From a virus: DNA of 31,485 nucleotides. The DNA is taken from IMG/VR virus record IMGVR_UViG_3300030380_000181, positions 1 to 31,485 of that record; one strand, written 5' to 3'. The notes under the pieces are model-generated. The model saw nothing but the letters and a program-made list of their open reading frames with translations. It made no database searches and had not been told where the DNA came from. Each line of letters begins with the position of its first letter. The stretch's first letter is position 1. Both the position numbers and the translations under genes were made by a program. Below, in pieces: positions 24,005 through 29,997 of the stretch.

Positions 24005-25087
24005 TCATTTCTTTCTTTTTTCCAATGCTGAAGTAGCAGCATCAAGTGTGTGTTTATGATACGGATTGAGTGACGATATATTCTGGTGACCAGTGACAGA
24101 CATGATCTGTAAATGGTCTACACCAGAGTCAATCATCTCAACAATCCCACTCTTTCTGAGGTTACCAACCTTCAAAAATTTTGGTAGTCCACAGTTCTCT
24201 TTTACCCTGTTTGCATAGAGGGATATATGAGATCTCGTTAGGGGTCTGTATGCCCCGTCTGATGGCCTCTGATAAGGTATTACATACTCTTGGAAGTCCC
24301 AATCTTTCCTCTGGTCAGAGAGCATCTGCTTTATCTCGTTAGAGATGGGTAGTTGTACAGTAGCACCACGTTTTGTCTGAGTAATAGTTACCACGGATTT
24401 ATCCATGTTCAAGGCATCCCACTTTAATAATCGTATATCGTTAGGTCTTTGTGCCCACTCGTAACAGAGCAATACGACAAGACCAATAGCTCTCCACTCC
24501 CACCTAGAGAATGCAGTGTCTAGAAATAATTCTACCTGCTCCTGAGTCCATACCTCTGAGACAGGCTGATGCTTTTTCTTTTTAATCTTCGACATAGGAT
24601 TATGGTCTATCATATCTAATGATATGCAGTAGTTTAGTAGTACAGATAAAACCCTAGATAGTTGGTTGGCCTTGGCTGTACTACCACTAATTACCCAAGC
24701 CTCGTAAGCTTGCGAACAATGGAAAGCATTTAAATCTCCAACCTTAATAGAACCTAAAGTTCTACCACCAATAATAGTATTACTTATAGAGTTCATAGAA
24801 TATTCGTATTGTCTTTGAGAACTGTAAGCTAAAGACCTAAAGTTATTAGTACTAATATAATACTTATATACTTGTAGTATTGTACTGGTCGCACCAATAT
24901 TACCTGCAACAATTTTTCCATTACGGAAATCATCCACCATCTGTATCAGTCTAGGTATCTCATACCTAGCAGTCCTTCCATCGTGAAAGGTCTGACGTGA
25001 TACCACCTTCGCATCTATTGCAGATTGAGGTGGGGTAAATCGCCACACCCAACCAGATTTTAATTTTACTTTTTCTGTGTATCTCAT
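24005..25087 (-). CDS. int: Tyrosine recombinase, phage integrase (360 aa)
   Basis: Expected to catalyse site-specific integration or excision. An N-terminal arm-binding-like region and a SAM-like core-binding domain (about 65-165) precede the catalytic domain. From the chosen start, the active site is Arg214 (WAQRPNDIRLLKW), Lys239 in the beta-turn TKRGATVQLPI, Arg311 (GNLRKSG), His334 (VTGHQN) and nucleophile Tyr343 (NPYHKHT). The first His of HxxR is replaced by Gly308. I used ATG 25087 rather than TTG 25111 because AGGA lies 6 bases upstream and it makes an ATGA overlap with the 35-aa gene. It sits inside the early operon rather than next to an obvious attP or excisionase. Confidence 0.93.
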   Translation of the reverse strand: MRYTEKVKLKSGWVWRFTPPQSAIDAKVVSRQTFHDGRTARYEIPRLIQMVDDFRNGKIVAGNIGATSTILQVYKYYISTNNFRSLAYSSQRQYEYSMNSISNTIIGGRTLGSIKVGDLNAFHCSQAYEAWVISGSTAKANQLSRVLSVLLNYCISLDMIDHNPMSKIKKKKHQPVSEVWTQEQVELFLDTAFSRWEWRAIGLVVLLCYEWAQRPNDIRLLKWDALNMDKSVVTITQTKRGATVQLPISNEIKQMLSDQRKDWDFQEYVIPYQRPSDGAYRPLTRSHISLYANRVKENCGLPKFLKVGNLRKSGIVEMIDSGVDHLQIMSVTGHQNISSLNPYHKHTLDAATSALEKRKK

Positions 25088-25191
25088 ATCTTTCCTATCC
25101 AGTGTGTGCAATCGTCATGCGGATCATCCACATAGGACATCCTATTCCACCAATAATATACCATCGCATTCCCCAAAGCTAATAGTAACAT
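25084..25191 (-). CDS. Tiny protein before integrase (35 aa)
   Basis: Reads MLLLALGNAMVYYWWNRMSY then VDDPHDDCTHWIGKI. The first half is hydrophobic and aromatic and could associate with a membrane. It ends in an ATGA overlap with the integrase start (25084-25087). It has no strong ribosome site, so the evidence is the overlap and the otherwise empty 140-base gap. It is too small and lacks the basic character expected of an excisionase. Confidence 0.45.
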   Translation of the reverse strand: MLLLALGNAMVYYWWNRMSYVDDPHDDCTHWIGKI

Positions 25192-25228
25192 AACAAGGCA
25201 CTGTAAAACAATACCTTGTTATTATTTT

Positions 25229-25429
25229 TTATATTCTGACACCATCATCTTCCCAAGATAAGACTTTTGTAATCTTTTCGTAAGCGTCTAACCCGTGTAT
25301 GCATTCGTATATACGGACAAGACACCCCTTGTAGGAAGATTGATTAGCAATATCAACACTATGAGATAGTAAATCCTGATAGGATTTGCATACTGTCTCG
25401 TCATTATATGTAATTTCTACAAGGTACAT
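25229..25429 (-). CDS. Hypothetical protein (66 aa)
   Basis: Reads MYLVEITYNDETVCKSYQDL, then a helix, a CLVRIYECIHG strand and an end WEDDGVRI. Mixed alpha-beta and soluble, with three spaced cysteines. TAATG overlap with the upstream gene at 25429. No family recognised. After its stop there are about 37 non-coding bases before the next small gene. Confidence 0.66.
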   Translation of the reverse strand: MYLVEITYNDETVCKSYQDLLSHSVDIANQSSYKGCLVRIYECIHGLDAYEKITKVLSWEDDGVRI

Positions 25430-25695
25430 TACGCTTTACCTCCTTCGATAACTATTAGTTGTGGTCGAGATGGCCTAGAAGTCAAGACATTTTTTATCTC
25501 TTGATATCTTTCTGGGTCATAGTCTCTCATAGCCAACACTGGTTCGGTATCCCAAACATCAAACACGGCTTCGGGGAAAGCCTCGTTTAGTAAACCACAA
25601 ATATGATCTGCACCTTCACAAGTCGAGCACCTCATAATGAGGCACTCGTTTAGTTCATCTACATATAGTTCTACAACGTAGTAATGTTTCCACAT
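25429..25695 (-). CDS. Hypothetical protein (88 aa)
   Basis: Reads MWKHYYVVELYVDELNECLI, then MRCSTCEGADHICGLLNEAF with a CxxC, and DYDPERYQEIKNVL. A single CxxC plus one further cysteine (CSTCEGADHIC) hints at metal or disulphide, but it is not a full zinc ribbon. One base separates it from the 75-aa gene upstream; TAATG overlap downstream. Confidence 0.67.
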   Translation of the reverse strand: MWKHYYVVELYVDELNECLIMRCSTCEGADHICGLLNEAFPEAVFDVWDTEPVLAMRDYDPERYQEIKNVLTSRPSRPQLIVIEGGKA

Positions 25696-25696
25696 G

Positions 25697-25924
25697 TCAA
25701 CCTGCGAAGTGATGTAGTTTACGCATAGAGGTACGGTTAGGTTTACGCTCTATGTAGATAGATCGTTTACCTAGATGTATGTTAGTCATACACCTACCCC
25801 TTTCGATAGTCCAACCACGATTGATTACACTACGCTTACGGTAGATCCCCTTGATACCAAGGAAGTTGTAACGGAAACCTTCACATCCGTCTTGAGTTGG
25901 TTTAGTTGCGAATAGTACAAACAT
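25697..25924 (-). CDS. Basic hypothetical protein (75 aa)
   Basis: A strong ribosome site (AAGGAG, 5-6 bases before ATG) decides this start. The protein is Arg/Lys-rich (KGIYRKRSVINRGW, KRSIYIERKPNRTSMRK) with aromatic residues. It has few acidic residues, so nucleic-acid binding is possible. It follows a 116-base gap that carries a possible promoter. No family recognised. Confidence 0.62.
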   Translation of the reverse strand: MFVLFATKPTQDGCEGFRYNFLGIKGIYRKRSVINRGWTIERGRCMTNIHLGKRSIYIERKPNRTSMRKLHHFAG

Positions 25925-25977
25925 TTTTTACTCCTTATGCTTGTGAATGATTACAGTAATATAGTAAGTTCCCCCAA

Positions 25978-25983
25978 TGTCAA
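25978..25983 (-). promoter_or_regulatory. Possible -35 box of a leftward promoter
   Basis: A perfect TTGACA on the minus strand in the gap before the 75-aa gene. The best -10 candidates are off: TATATT lies only 14 bases downstream, and the 17-base position reads ATTACT. Only a weak promoter call is possible. Confidence 0.3.
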
Positions 25984-26040
25984 TACCCAATACTACAAAT
26001 ACAGAAAAAGTTTGGATACGACAGAGGGGAAACTACCACC

Positions 26041-26886
26041 TCATGCAGCTTGTAGCTGAGTGAAGCGGTTATCTGATACCCATTTAGATACCTCTTGTTC
26101 TCTTGAGAACATAGATACAGCCTGAGTATCGTTACCAGTGTCACGTAACTTGAAGCCGTTACGTTCATCTGCATATGATGCATAGTTCGTAAAGGCAGAG
26201 TACAATGCCCACTTGTTAGCACCACGTACTTGTCTCTCTATATTATAGAGTTCGTACATTCTCTGTGCCTTTCGTTTAGATGGTATCATTGTTTCTAACA
26301 ATGCTTCCACATCTACATACTTGAGGTCAGTCTTAGCCCAGACTTTCATCTTGGCAGTCTCTTCGTAGAAGTCTCTACGAGAGTTCTGTAGTTCGTTGAT
26401 GAAACCATCTAACGTAAAGTTAGATGTATTCTTCTTGCGGATCTTATCATACTCACCACGTATCATACCATTGGTACAAAAGAAATCTATCTGACCAAAG
26501 AATACTTGGTTGGAACAAGAACCATCAATACCATGTAATGATATGATACGATTACCAATCGTAGTTGTGTGTCTATCTGTCTCGATATCCACCTGCATAT
26601 CAGGTAAGGTAATGTCAAGCATAGCCCATGCATCACCTCGTGCTCTACTCCAATTATATTTAGCATTCATTGTGTCCTCTGGACGTAGAGTCTCTGTGAT
26701 TGTGTTTTGTACACGTCTAAAGAAATCACCGTGGTTCGCACACTTGAAGTCTTTGCCAACAATACCAAGGTATTCACCTGTATCGGCATTGATAACGTAC
26801 TTCTTGTCTTTGAACTTGGTAGGTTCAAACTCTACTTCAAAGTCTAGGGTTGTTGGTACAAAGTCTGTAGTATAATCGAATGGCAT
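26041..26886 (-). CDS. DUF932 / phage-plasmid-like protein (281 aa)
   Basis: I chose ATG 26886 (MPFDYTTDF), with AAAGGA 6 bases upstream; a longer frame starts at 26901. Typical DUF932 order: YVINADTGEYLGIVGKDFK near 25-43, a long middle with GDAWAMLDITLPD and QVFFGQIDFFCTNGM near 125-140, and helices plus NKWALYSAFTNYASYAD near 220-238. The family is common on plasmids and phages. Its function is unknown, though links to DNA transfer and early replication are suspected. A palindromic element lies in the 42-base gap upstream (26910-26931). Confidence 0.85.
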   Translation of the reverse strand: MPFDYTTDFVPTTLDFEVEFEPTKFKDKKYVINADTGEYLGIVGKDFKCANHGDFFRRVQNTITETLRPEDTMNAKYNWSRARGDAWAMLDITLPDMQVDIETDRHTTTIGNRIISLHGIDGSCSNQVFFGQIDFFCTNGMIRGEYDKIRKKNTSNFTLDGFINELQNSRRDFYEETAKMKVWAKTDLKYVDVEALLETMIPSKRKAQRMYELYNIERQVRGANKWALYSAFTNYASYADERNGFKLRDTGNDTQAVSMFSREQEVSKWVSDNRFTQLQAA

Positions 26887-26909
26887 TTGTTTTCCTTTCA
26901 TTCGGTTTC

Positions 26910-26931
26910 ATTCACGGAAATTCCGTGATTA
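26910..26931 (-). repeat. Palindromic start-associated element, copy A
   Basis: Plus-strand core TCACGGAAATTCCGTGA is a perfect palindrome around one base. It spans the stop of the GP88-like gene and precedes the DUF932-like gene. Confidence 0.85.
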
Positions 26932-27627
26932 GTGTTCAGATAGATGAACTATCTGGGTTCGGTTAATAGTCTTCTGTGCAAAGCAACCTGCCTTGCAGTC
27001 TTTACAATGACCCTTCAGACCCTTGTGTGTCTTAGGACAAGCAAACATACGTTTGCCATATACAGGGTCATGTGTCAACGTATCATCACCATAGAACATG
27101 ATGTTCCAATCATCGTCAATCAGCATCTGCCATTCGGCCTCGCTGTTAGATGGGTCTAGTGAAGCATTAATTGCACAGTTGTCAAGAGGCATTAGCTCTT
27201 TCTCAATCAAGGATTTTATCCTTGGGTTACGCCATGCTCGTGTCGGTATCCACCATAGGATGTCGGGATTGAGCAAGCACATAGTCTTTACACGATAGAC
27301 ATCTTTGATGTCTTTGAATGCCTCACCCCTAGTCATGTGACGAACACGACTAGTGTCGTAACGTTTACGACTAAAGAACTGAGTGAAGTCAGAGTTAGAC
27401 TTGTCTAGCTTCTGCCAGATAGTCTCGCACCTATCGTCACGGTTAGCCATGTTCTCATACATATTGTATAACTTAATGTTATAACAGGTCTGGTCACAAT
27501 AGTCTGTCCTATGTATGCAAGAACCTTCATGGTTCTTAGTATCGTTGATGGGTCTATCAGATGCCGCCATGCCTATGTCTTTGCATTCTCTGAATAGATC
27601 ATTTAGTTCTTGAGTTGTTACAGTCAT
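26929..27627 (-). CDS. GP88-like cysteine-rich protein (232 aa)
   Basis: Features resemble the phage GP88 family: an N-terminal cysteine cluster (CIHRTDYCDQTCYNIKLYN, about 37-55), MTRGEAFKDIKDVY near 98-111, WWIPTRAWRN near 125-134 and INASLDPS near 152. A second cysteine cluster follows at the C-terminus (FACPKTHKGLKGHCKDCKAGCF, about 197-218). The spaced cysteines suggest metal binding, perhaps an iron-sulphur or zinc site. Biochemical function is unknown. Its start codon and the preceding stop both lie inside one palindromic repeat copy (27626-27647). Confidence 0.78.
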   Translation of the reverse strand: MTVTTQELNDLFRECKDIGMAASDRPINDTKNHEGSCIHRTDYCDQTCYNIKLYNMYENMANRDDRCETIWQKLDKSNSDFTQFFSRKRYDTSRVRHMTRGEAFKDIKDVYRVKTMCLLNPDILWWIPTRAWRNPRIKSLIEKELMPLDNCAINASLDPSNSEAEWQMLIDDDWNIMFYGDDTLTHDPVYGKRMFACPKTHKGLKGHCKDCKAGCFAQKTINRTQIVHLSEH

Positions 27628-27647
27628 TCTCGGAATCTCCGTGATTA
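27626..27647 (-). repeat. Palindromic start-associated element, copy B
   Basis: Core TCTCGGAATCTCCGTGA. It fills the whole gap between two genes: it contains the TAA stop of the 132-aa gene and the ATG of the GP88-like gene, with GGAG inside. Confidence 0.85.
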
Positions 27648-28043
27648 GGTTTCTAGTAATTGTTCTGCTTGATCCAAGCTTGCTACCTTGATAACAGGTT
27701 TATTTTGTTTGTCAAGGTACATGAATCCAACATCAGCTTCAAAGATAGGATCTTCGTTCTCGTCCACAAATGATGTGTACTTGTACGGGTTGTAACGTAC
27801 AGTTGTGTAGCCATCCAGTATGTCAAAGGGTATTACCTCATCCATACCTTGATACCCTTCGGGTCTAACGAAAGCATGAACATTCTTAGACTTGTCTCTA
27901 AGAACACGTTCACGTCCACCTTGCTGTACAACAAACGTAGGTCTGACTAGACCCACCCATCTCTTGTGTGCAATCACCTTACCGTGTCGTTCTCTCACAG
28001 AGAACAGTCGCTTATGTAGGTTAAAATAGATTTCAACTTTCAT
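27645..28043 (-). CDS. Conserved phage early protein (132 aa)
   Basis: Recognisable conserved opening: KVEIYFNLHKRLFSVRERHGKVIAHKRWV. Then FVVQQGGRERVLRDKSKNVHAFVRPEG, a pattern I recall from many phage early proteins without known function. The centre is strand-rich, and the end is a helix after VIKVASLDQAEQLL. ATG 28043 is preferred (AAGGG 7-8 bases upstream), with GTG 28046 as an alternative. Overlaps the preceding gene by 11 bases. Confidence 0.82.
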   Translation of the reverse strand: MKVEIYFNLHKRLFSVRERHGKVIAHKRWVGLVRPTFVVQQGGRERVLRDKSKNVHAFVRPEGYQGMDEVIPFDILDGYTTVRYNPYKYTSFVDENEDPIFEADVGFMYLDKQNKPVIKVASLDQAEQLLET

Positions 28044-28254
28044 CACGTACCCTTTCTGATACTTTCATGGCAAGCCATGTGTCAGTCTTATAGTCTTGGC
28101 CTAGTACATCTTGCAGATGTCTAGCCTTTTCAAGAGCCATCTCCTTGCTATCACTAGATAGATGTACTCTACCCCAATGCTTCCAGATAATCTTAGTGCT
28201 GTCTGGGTTAGCTTCCTTGTTCATATTATGAACTATGTTTATTTCGTATTGCAT
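28033..28254 (-). CDS. Hypothetical early protein (73 aa)
   Basis: The start at ATG 28254 is supported by AGGAG 7 bases upstream; a longer frame from 28275 would run through that ribosome site. The protein reads MQYEINIVHNMNKEANPDST, then WKHWGRVHLSSDSKEMALEKARHL, mixed strand-helix and soluble. A palindromic element lies 20 bases before the start. No family recognised. Confidence 0.68.
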   Translation of the reverse strand: MQYEINIVHNMNKEANPDSTKIIWKHWGRVHLSSDSKEMALEKARHLQDVLGQDYKTDTWLAMKVSERVRDES

Positions 28255-28414
28255 TTGTAGTCTCCTGTTTTTCATTCACGGAAATTCCGAGATTAGATTT
28301 AGCGAGGTCTAACTTGATTGTCAAGCCCCGTTGAGGCATCAACATCTGCTGTAAGAAAACAGATTGCCAATACTTATCTGCACGTCTGGCAGACCTGTTG
28401 CGTTTAGGTATCAT
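28226..28414 (-). CDS. Possible basic small protein overlapping a regulatory repeat (62 aa)
   Basis: From ATG 28414 the frame reads MIPKRNRSARRADKYWQSVF and continues through LTIKLDLAKSNLGISVNEKQ. Its 3' third runs through the palindromic repeat at 28274-28296 and the ribosome site of the next gene, and overlaps that gene by 29 bases. The N-terminal half looks protein-like and basic, and fills an otherwise empty 150-base gap. A shorter true product or a non-coding gap with a promoter are alternatives. Confidence 0.4.
   Translation of the reverse strand: MIPKRNRSARRADKYWQSVFLQQMLMPQRGLTIKLDLAKSNLGISVNEKQETTNAIRNKHSS
28274..28296 (-). repeat. Palindromic start-associated element, copy C
   Basis: Core TCACGGAAATTCCGAGA, 20 bases before ATG 28254. 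A weak promoter (TTGACA 28319-28324, 17 bases, TAAATC 28296-28301) would place this copy at the transcription start. Confidence 0.82.
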
Positions 28415-28646
28415 GTTTATCAATCTCATCACGAACTTCTATTAATCTCTCGATTAAACTGTCTAGCGTTCTGCCATAAAATGTTATGTCATAGGGAATA
28501 CTCTCCCATGTTTCGCCCTTGTCTTTATCGGGTAGGACAGCGATCTCTCGATCATCATATCTATTACCCATATTTCTGTGATCAGAGATAGATATCTCTC
28601 TGCTTTTGTGTGTTACATACACGTTGTTCATGTCTGGTAGTTTCAT
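28404..28646 (-). CDS. Hypothetical early protein (80 aa)
   Basis: Begins MKLPDMNNVYVTHKSREISI and ends in an acidic helix (TLDSLIERLIEVRDEIDK). The start follows GGGAGAATACCT, the same ribosome site and spacer as in the next gene upstream (start 28829). Soluble and mixed alpha-beta. No family recognised. Confidence 0.68.
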   Translation of the reverse strand: MKLPDMNNVYVTHKSREISISDHRNMGNRYDDREIAVLPDKDKGETWESIPYDITFYGRTLDSLIERLIEVRDEIDKHDT

Positions 28647-28661
28647 AGGTATTCTCCCAAG

Positions 28662-28829
28662 TTAAATTTCTTTTATCCAAAAGGTTAAGATTGCTAGTGT
28701 ACCGAATGGTACAAGTACTATTAATGCTACTGGGTCTAACCCAAACATAGCTACACCAGTAATAATTAATATTACTAAGAATGTCATAAGAACCCAAAGG
28801 GTTGTGAAGATAAAGTTAAATAATACCAT
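28662..28829 (-). CDS. Small two-pass membrane protein (55 aa)
   Basis: Almost entirely hydrophobic: MVLFNFIFTTLWVLMTFLVI, LIITGVAMFG, then LDPVALIVLVPFGTLAILTF. Two membrane segments (about 4-28 and 33-51) are joined by a GLDP turn, with a short basic end WIKEI. The start has TTAGGAGAATACCT directly before ATG. As an early gene it could act in superinfection exclusion or membrane takeover; that is only inference. It follows the terminator at 28970-28993. Confidence 0.75.
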   Translation of the reverse strand: MVLFNFIFTTLWVLMTFLVILIITGVAMFGLDPVALIVLVPFGTLAILTFWIKEI

Positions 28830-28903
28830 AGGTATTCTCCTAAGTTTAAAGGTCTAGTTTTGCAGAGGTCTCTTTTTTTTTTTATTTTAAAAGAAGAAAA
28901 AAT

Positions 28904-28964
28904 AAACTTCTTTGAAGTTTACCATTCACGGAACTTCCGAGATTGATATACTTCAAAGAAGTAT
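28904..28964. repeat. Two palindromes that also form one long inverted repeat
   Basis: AAACTTC-TTT-GAAGTTT (28904-28920) and ATACTTC-AAA-GAAGTAT (28948-28964) can each fold alone. Their 13-base cores, at 28906-28918 and 28950-28962, are also perfectly complementary to each other. The palindromic element at 28924-28946 lies between them. Confidence 0.75.
28924..28946 (-). repeat. Palindromic element, copy D
   Basis: Core TCACGGAACTTCCGAGA, placed between two complementary hairpins. It shares the flank GTTTACC next to the element with copy F. Confidence 0.82.
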
Positions 28965-28969
28965 AAACT

Positions 28970-28993
28970 AAAAAAGCCCTCCGAAGAGGGCTT
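28970..28993 (-). terminator. Leftward intrinsic terminator
   Basis: On the minus strand: AAGCCCTC-TTCG-GAGGGCTT followed by a T-run. The 8-base-pair stem has a cUUCGg tetraloop. It begins 3 bases after the stop of the 58-aa gene, so it should end the first early transcript. Confidence 0.85.
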
Positions 28994-28996
28994 ATT

Positions 28997-29173
28997 TTAA
29001 ATCTGACCAAGTTGGATCAAACAATCTATAAAGCCAAAGGCTTTAAGTTTTGTTGGTACGTTTAACTCATCACCATAGTGATTAGTTAATGGCTTATTAG
29101 GGCAACCATTATATATAAATATATAATGTTTTTTATCTTCAACCCAAACTAGTTTGACACCACGATATTCCAT
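28997..29173 (-). CDS. Small early protein (58 aa)
   Basis: Reads MEYRGVKLVWVEDKKHYIFI, then YNGCPNKPLTNHYGDEL and KLKAFGFIDCLIQLGQI. Soluble, mixed strand-helix. The start is preceded by GGAG in the loop of a small palindrome, 7 bases from the ATG. The terminator follows 3 bases after the stop. No family recognised; a real gene by ribosome site, position and composition. Confidence 0.7.
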   Translation of the reverse strand: MEYRGVKLVWVEDKKHYIFIYNGCPNKPLTNHYGDELNVPTKLKAFGFIDCLIQLGQI

Positions 29174-29175
29174 TT

Positions 29176-29190
29176 TTAATCTCCGATTAA
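29176..29190 (-). promoter_or_regulatory. Ribosome site in a hairpin loop (58-aa gene)
   Basis: Minus strand TTAATC-GGA-GATTAA. The GGAG Shine-Dalgarno sits in the loop and first stem base, 7 bases before ATG 29173. It has the same design as 29883-29897. Confidence 0.55.
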
Positions 29191-29194
29191 AGTT

Positions 29195-29215
29195 AATCTC
29201 GGAAAATCCGAGAAT
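29195..29215 (+). repeat. Palindromic element, copy E (opposite orientation)
   Basis: Core TCTCGGAAAATCCGAGA. The AATC...GAATG polarity is on the plus strand, unlike the other copies. It lies between the first and second early genes. Confidence 0.8.
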
Positions 29216-29219
29216 GGAA

Positions 29220-29237
29220 GCTTCCCCGAAGGGAAGC
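29220..29237 (-). other. Stable hairpin with UUCG loop after the first early gene
   Basis: Minus strand GCTTCCC-TTCG-GGGAAGC: a 7-base-pair stem closed by the very stable C(UUCG)G tetraloop, 7 bases after the stop codon at 29245. There is no T-run, so it is more likely an RNA end-protecting or processing structure than a terminator. Confidence 0.65.
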
Positions 29238-29244
29238 CCAAGTT

Positions 29245-29880
29245 TTATTTGGCTGTAAGAGTTAATAACTCTTTCACTACCAATTTCAAATTGAAGTTAT
29301 TAACTTCAACACAGTCCAGTATTTGCTCTGCAAATTCAACTTCGTTCTTAGGAACGACAGTTTCAAAAACTGTGTTTTTGATCTCGGTAACTTCGTTACC
29401 AGCCATTGTAGTCTCTGAGGAAGCCTTTGGCTTGCCCTTTGAAGTATTACCTGCACTGTTCTTCTTTGAAGAACCACCTTTTTTCTCAACGATTTTCTTC
29501 TGTATAGAAGAAAGCCCAAGAGGATCTCCGTTTTTCTTAAAGAGTTCACCACTCTTTAACATGGACTGAACAAGCTTCCATTCGGAAGCTACGAGCATCA
29601 TGTTATATCGATCTGATGGATCGATAGAAGCCAAATCTGTTGTTGCTATCCACTGACCGAAGGTCTGCTTTGAACCACCAACAAATGCTTTCATGGAAAG
29701 CATAAGGTCACCATTTTCTTTCCATAAAGGAAAGACAGCTTCGCCAAAGTCTCTGACTAAGAGACTTATTGTATCGTTGTTAGCAACGATATGATCAATA
29801 CCATCTTTGATGGTGTAAGATTTTCTGCCGACCTTGATTTTGCCGTTCAAGTTTACTTGAGCTGTTGCTGTATTTGTCAT
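29245..29880 (-). CDS. First gene of the leftward early operon, unknown (211 aa)
   Basis: The globular N-terminal half includes GKIKVGRKSYTIKDGIDHIV, then FGQWIATTDLASIDPSDRYNMMLVASEW near 74-101. The latter loosely resembles DUF3102-type phage proteins with a helix-turn-helix-like region. A Lys/Ser/Gly-rich linker spans about 132-160 and a helical C-terminal part about 165-211. No membrane segment. It is expressed directly from the promoter at 29939-29968, so it should be among the first proteins made. A regulator or antiterminator is a reasonable guess but is not shown by sequence. Confidence 0.72.
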   Translation of the reverse strand: MTNTATAQVNLNGKIKVGRKSYTIKDGIDHIVANNDTISLLVRDFGEAVFPLWKENGDLMLSMKAFVGGSKQTFGQWIATTDLASIDPSDRYNMMLVASEWKLVQSMLKSGELFKKNGDPLGLSSIQKKIVEKKGGSSKKNSAGNTSKGKPKASSETTMAGNEVTEIKNTVFETVVPKNEVEFAEQILDCVEVNNFNLKLVVKELLTLTAK

Positions 29881-29882
29881 AT

Positions 29883-29897
29883 CAATTCTCCGAATTG
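29883..29897 (-). promoter_or_regulatory. Ribosome site in a hairpin loop (first early gene)
   Basis: Minus strand CAATTC-GGA-GAATTG. GGAG in the loop lies 7 bases before ATG 29880. The hairpin could expose or mask the ribosome site. Confidence 0.55.
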
Positions 29898-29938
29898 GTT
29901 AAAGGGTTTTGCTCCGACACCGTTGCCGAAGCCCTTAC

Positions 29939-29968
29939 TTTGTAGCACTGATCAAAATCGGAAGTCAA
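29939..29968 (-). promoter_or_regulatory. Main leftward early promoter
   Basis: Minus strand TTGACT (29963-29968), 18 bases, TGC-TACAAA (29939-29944). The predicted start near 29932 gives a leader of about 50 bases. A hairpin (29977-29994) and a palindromic element (29998-30019) lie just upstream of the -35. It matches the promoters at 17643-17672 and 21324-21353. Confidence 0.72.
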
Positions 29969-29997
29969 GCACTTTTTAAACTCTAAAGAGTTTACCC

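Larger units (their letters stand above)
28830..28996. other. Non-coding gap with hairpins, repeat element and terminator
   Basis: The gap holds a poly-T/poly-A tract at 28872-28900, a paired inverted repeat, one copy of the palindromic element, and an intrinsic terminator next to the upstream gene. I see no convincing leftward promoter after the terminator. Confidence 0.7.

Noticed and set aside
24005-25228. Phage attachment site (attP) or tRNA fragment near the integrase
   Set aside because: I looked for tRNA 3'-end patterns (GGTTCGAATCC-like) and direct repeats near the integrase and found none I could support.
25980-26225. Minus-strand frame of 81 codons overlapping the DUF932-like gene
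   Set aside because: Mostly in another frame of a well-supported gene; the translation looks random and there is no ribosome site.
28582-28797. Minus-strand frame of 71 codons
   Set aside because: Covers the well-supported 55-aa membrane protein and the start of the 80-aa gene in another frame; low-quality translation.
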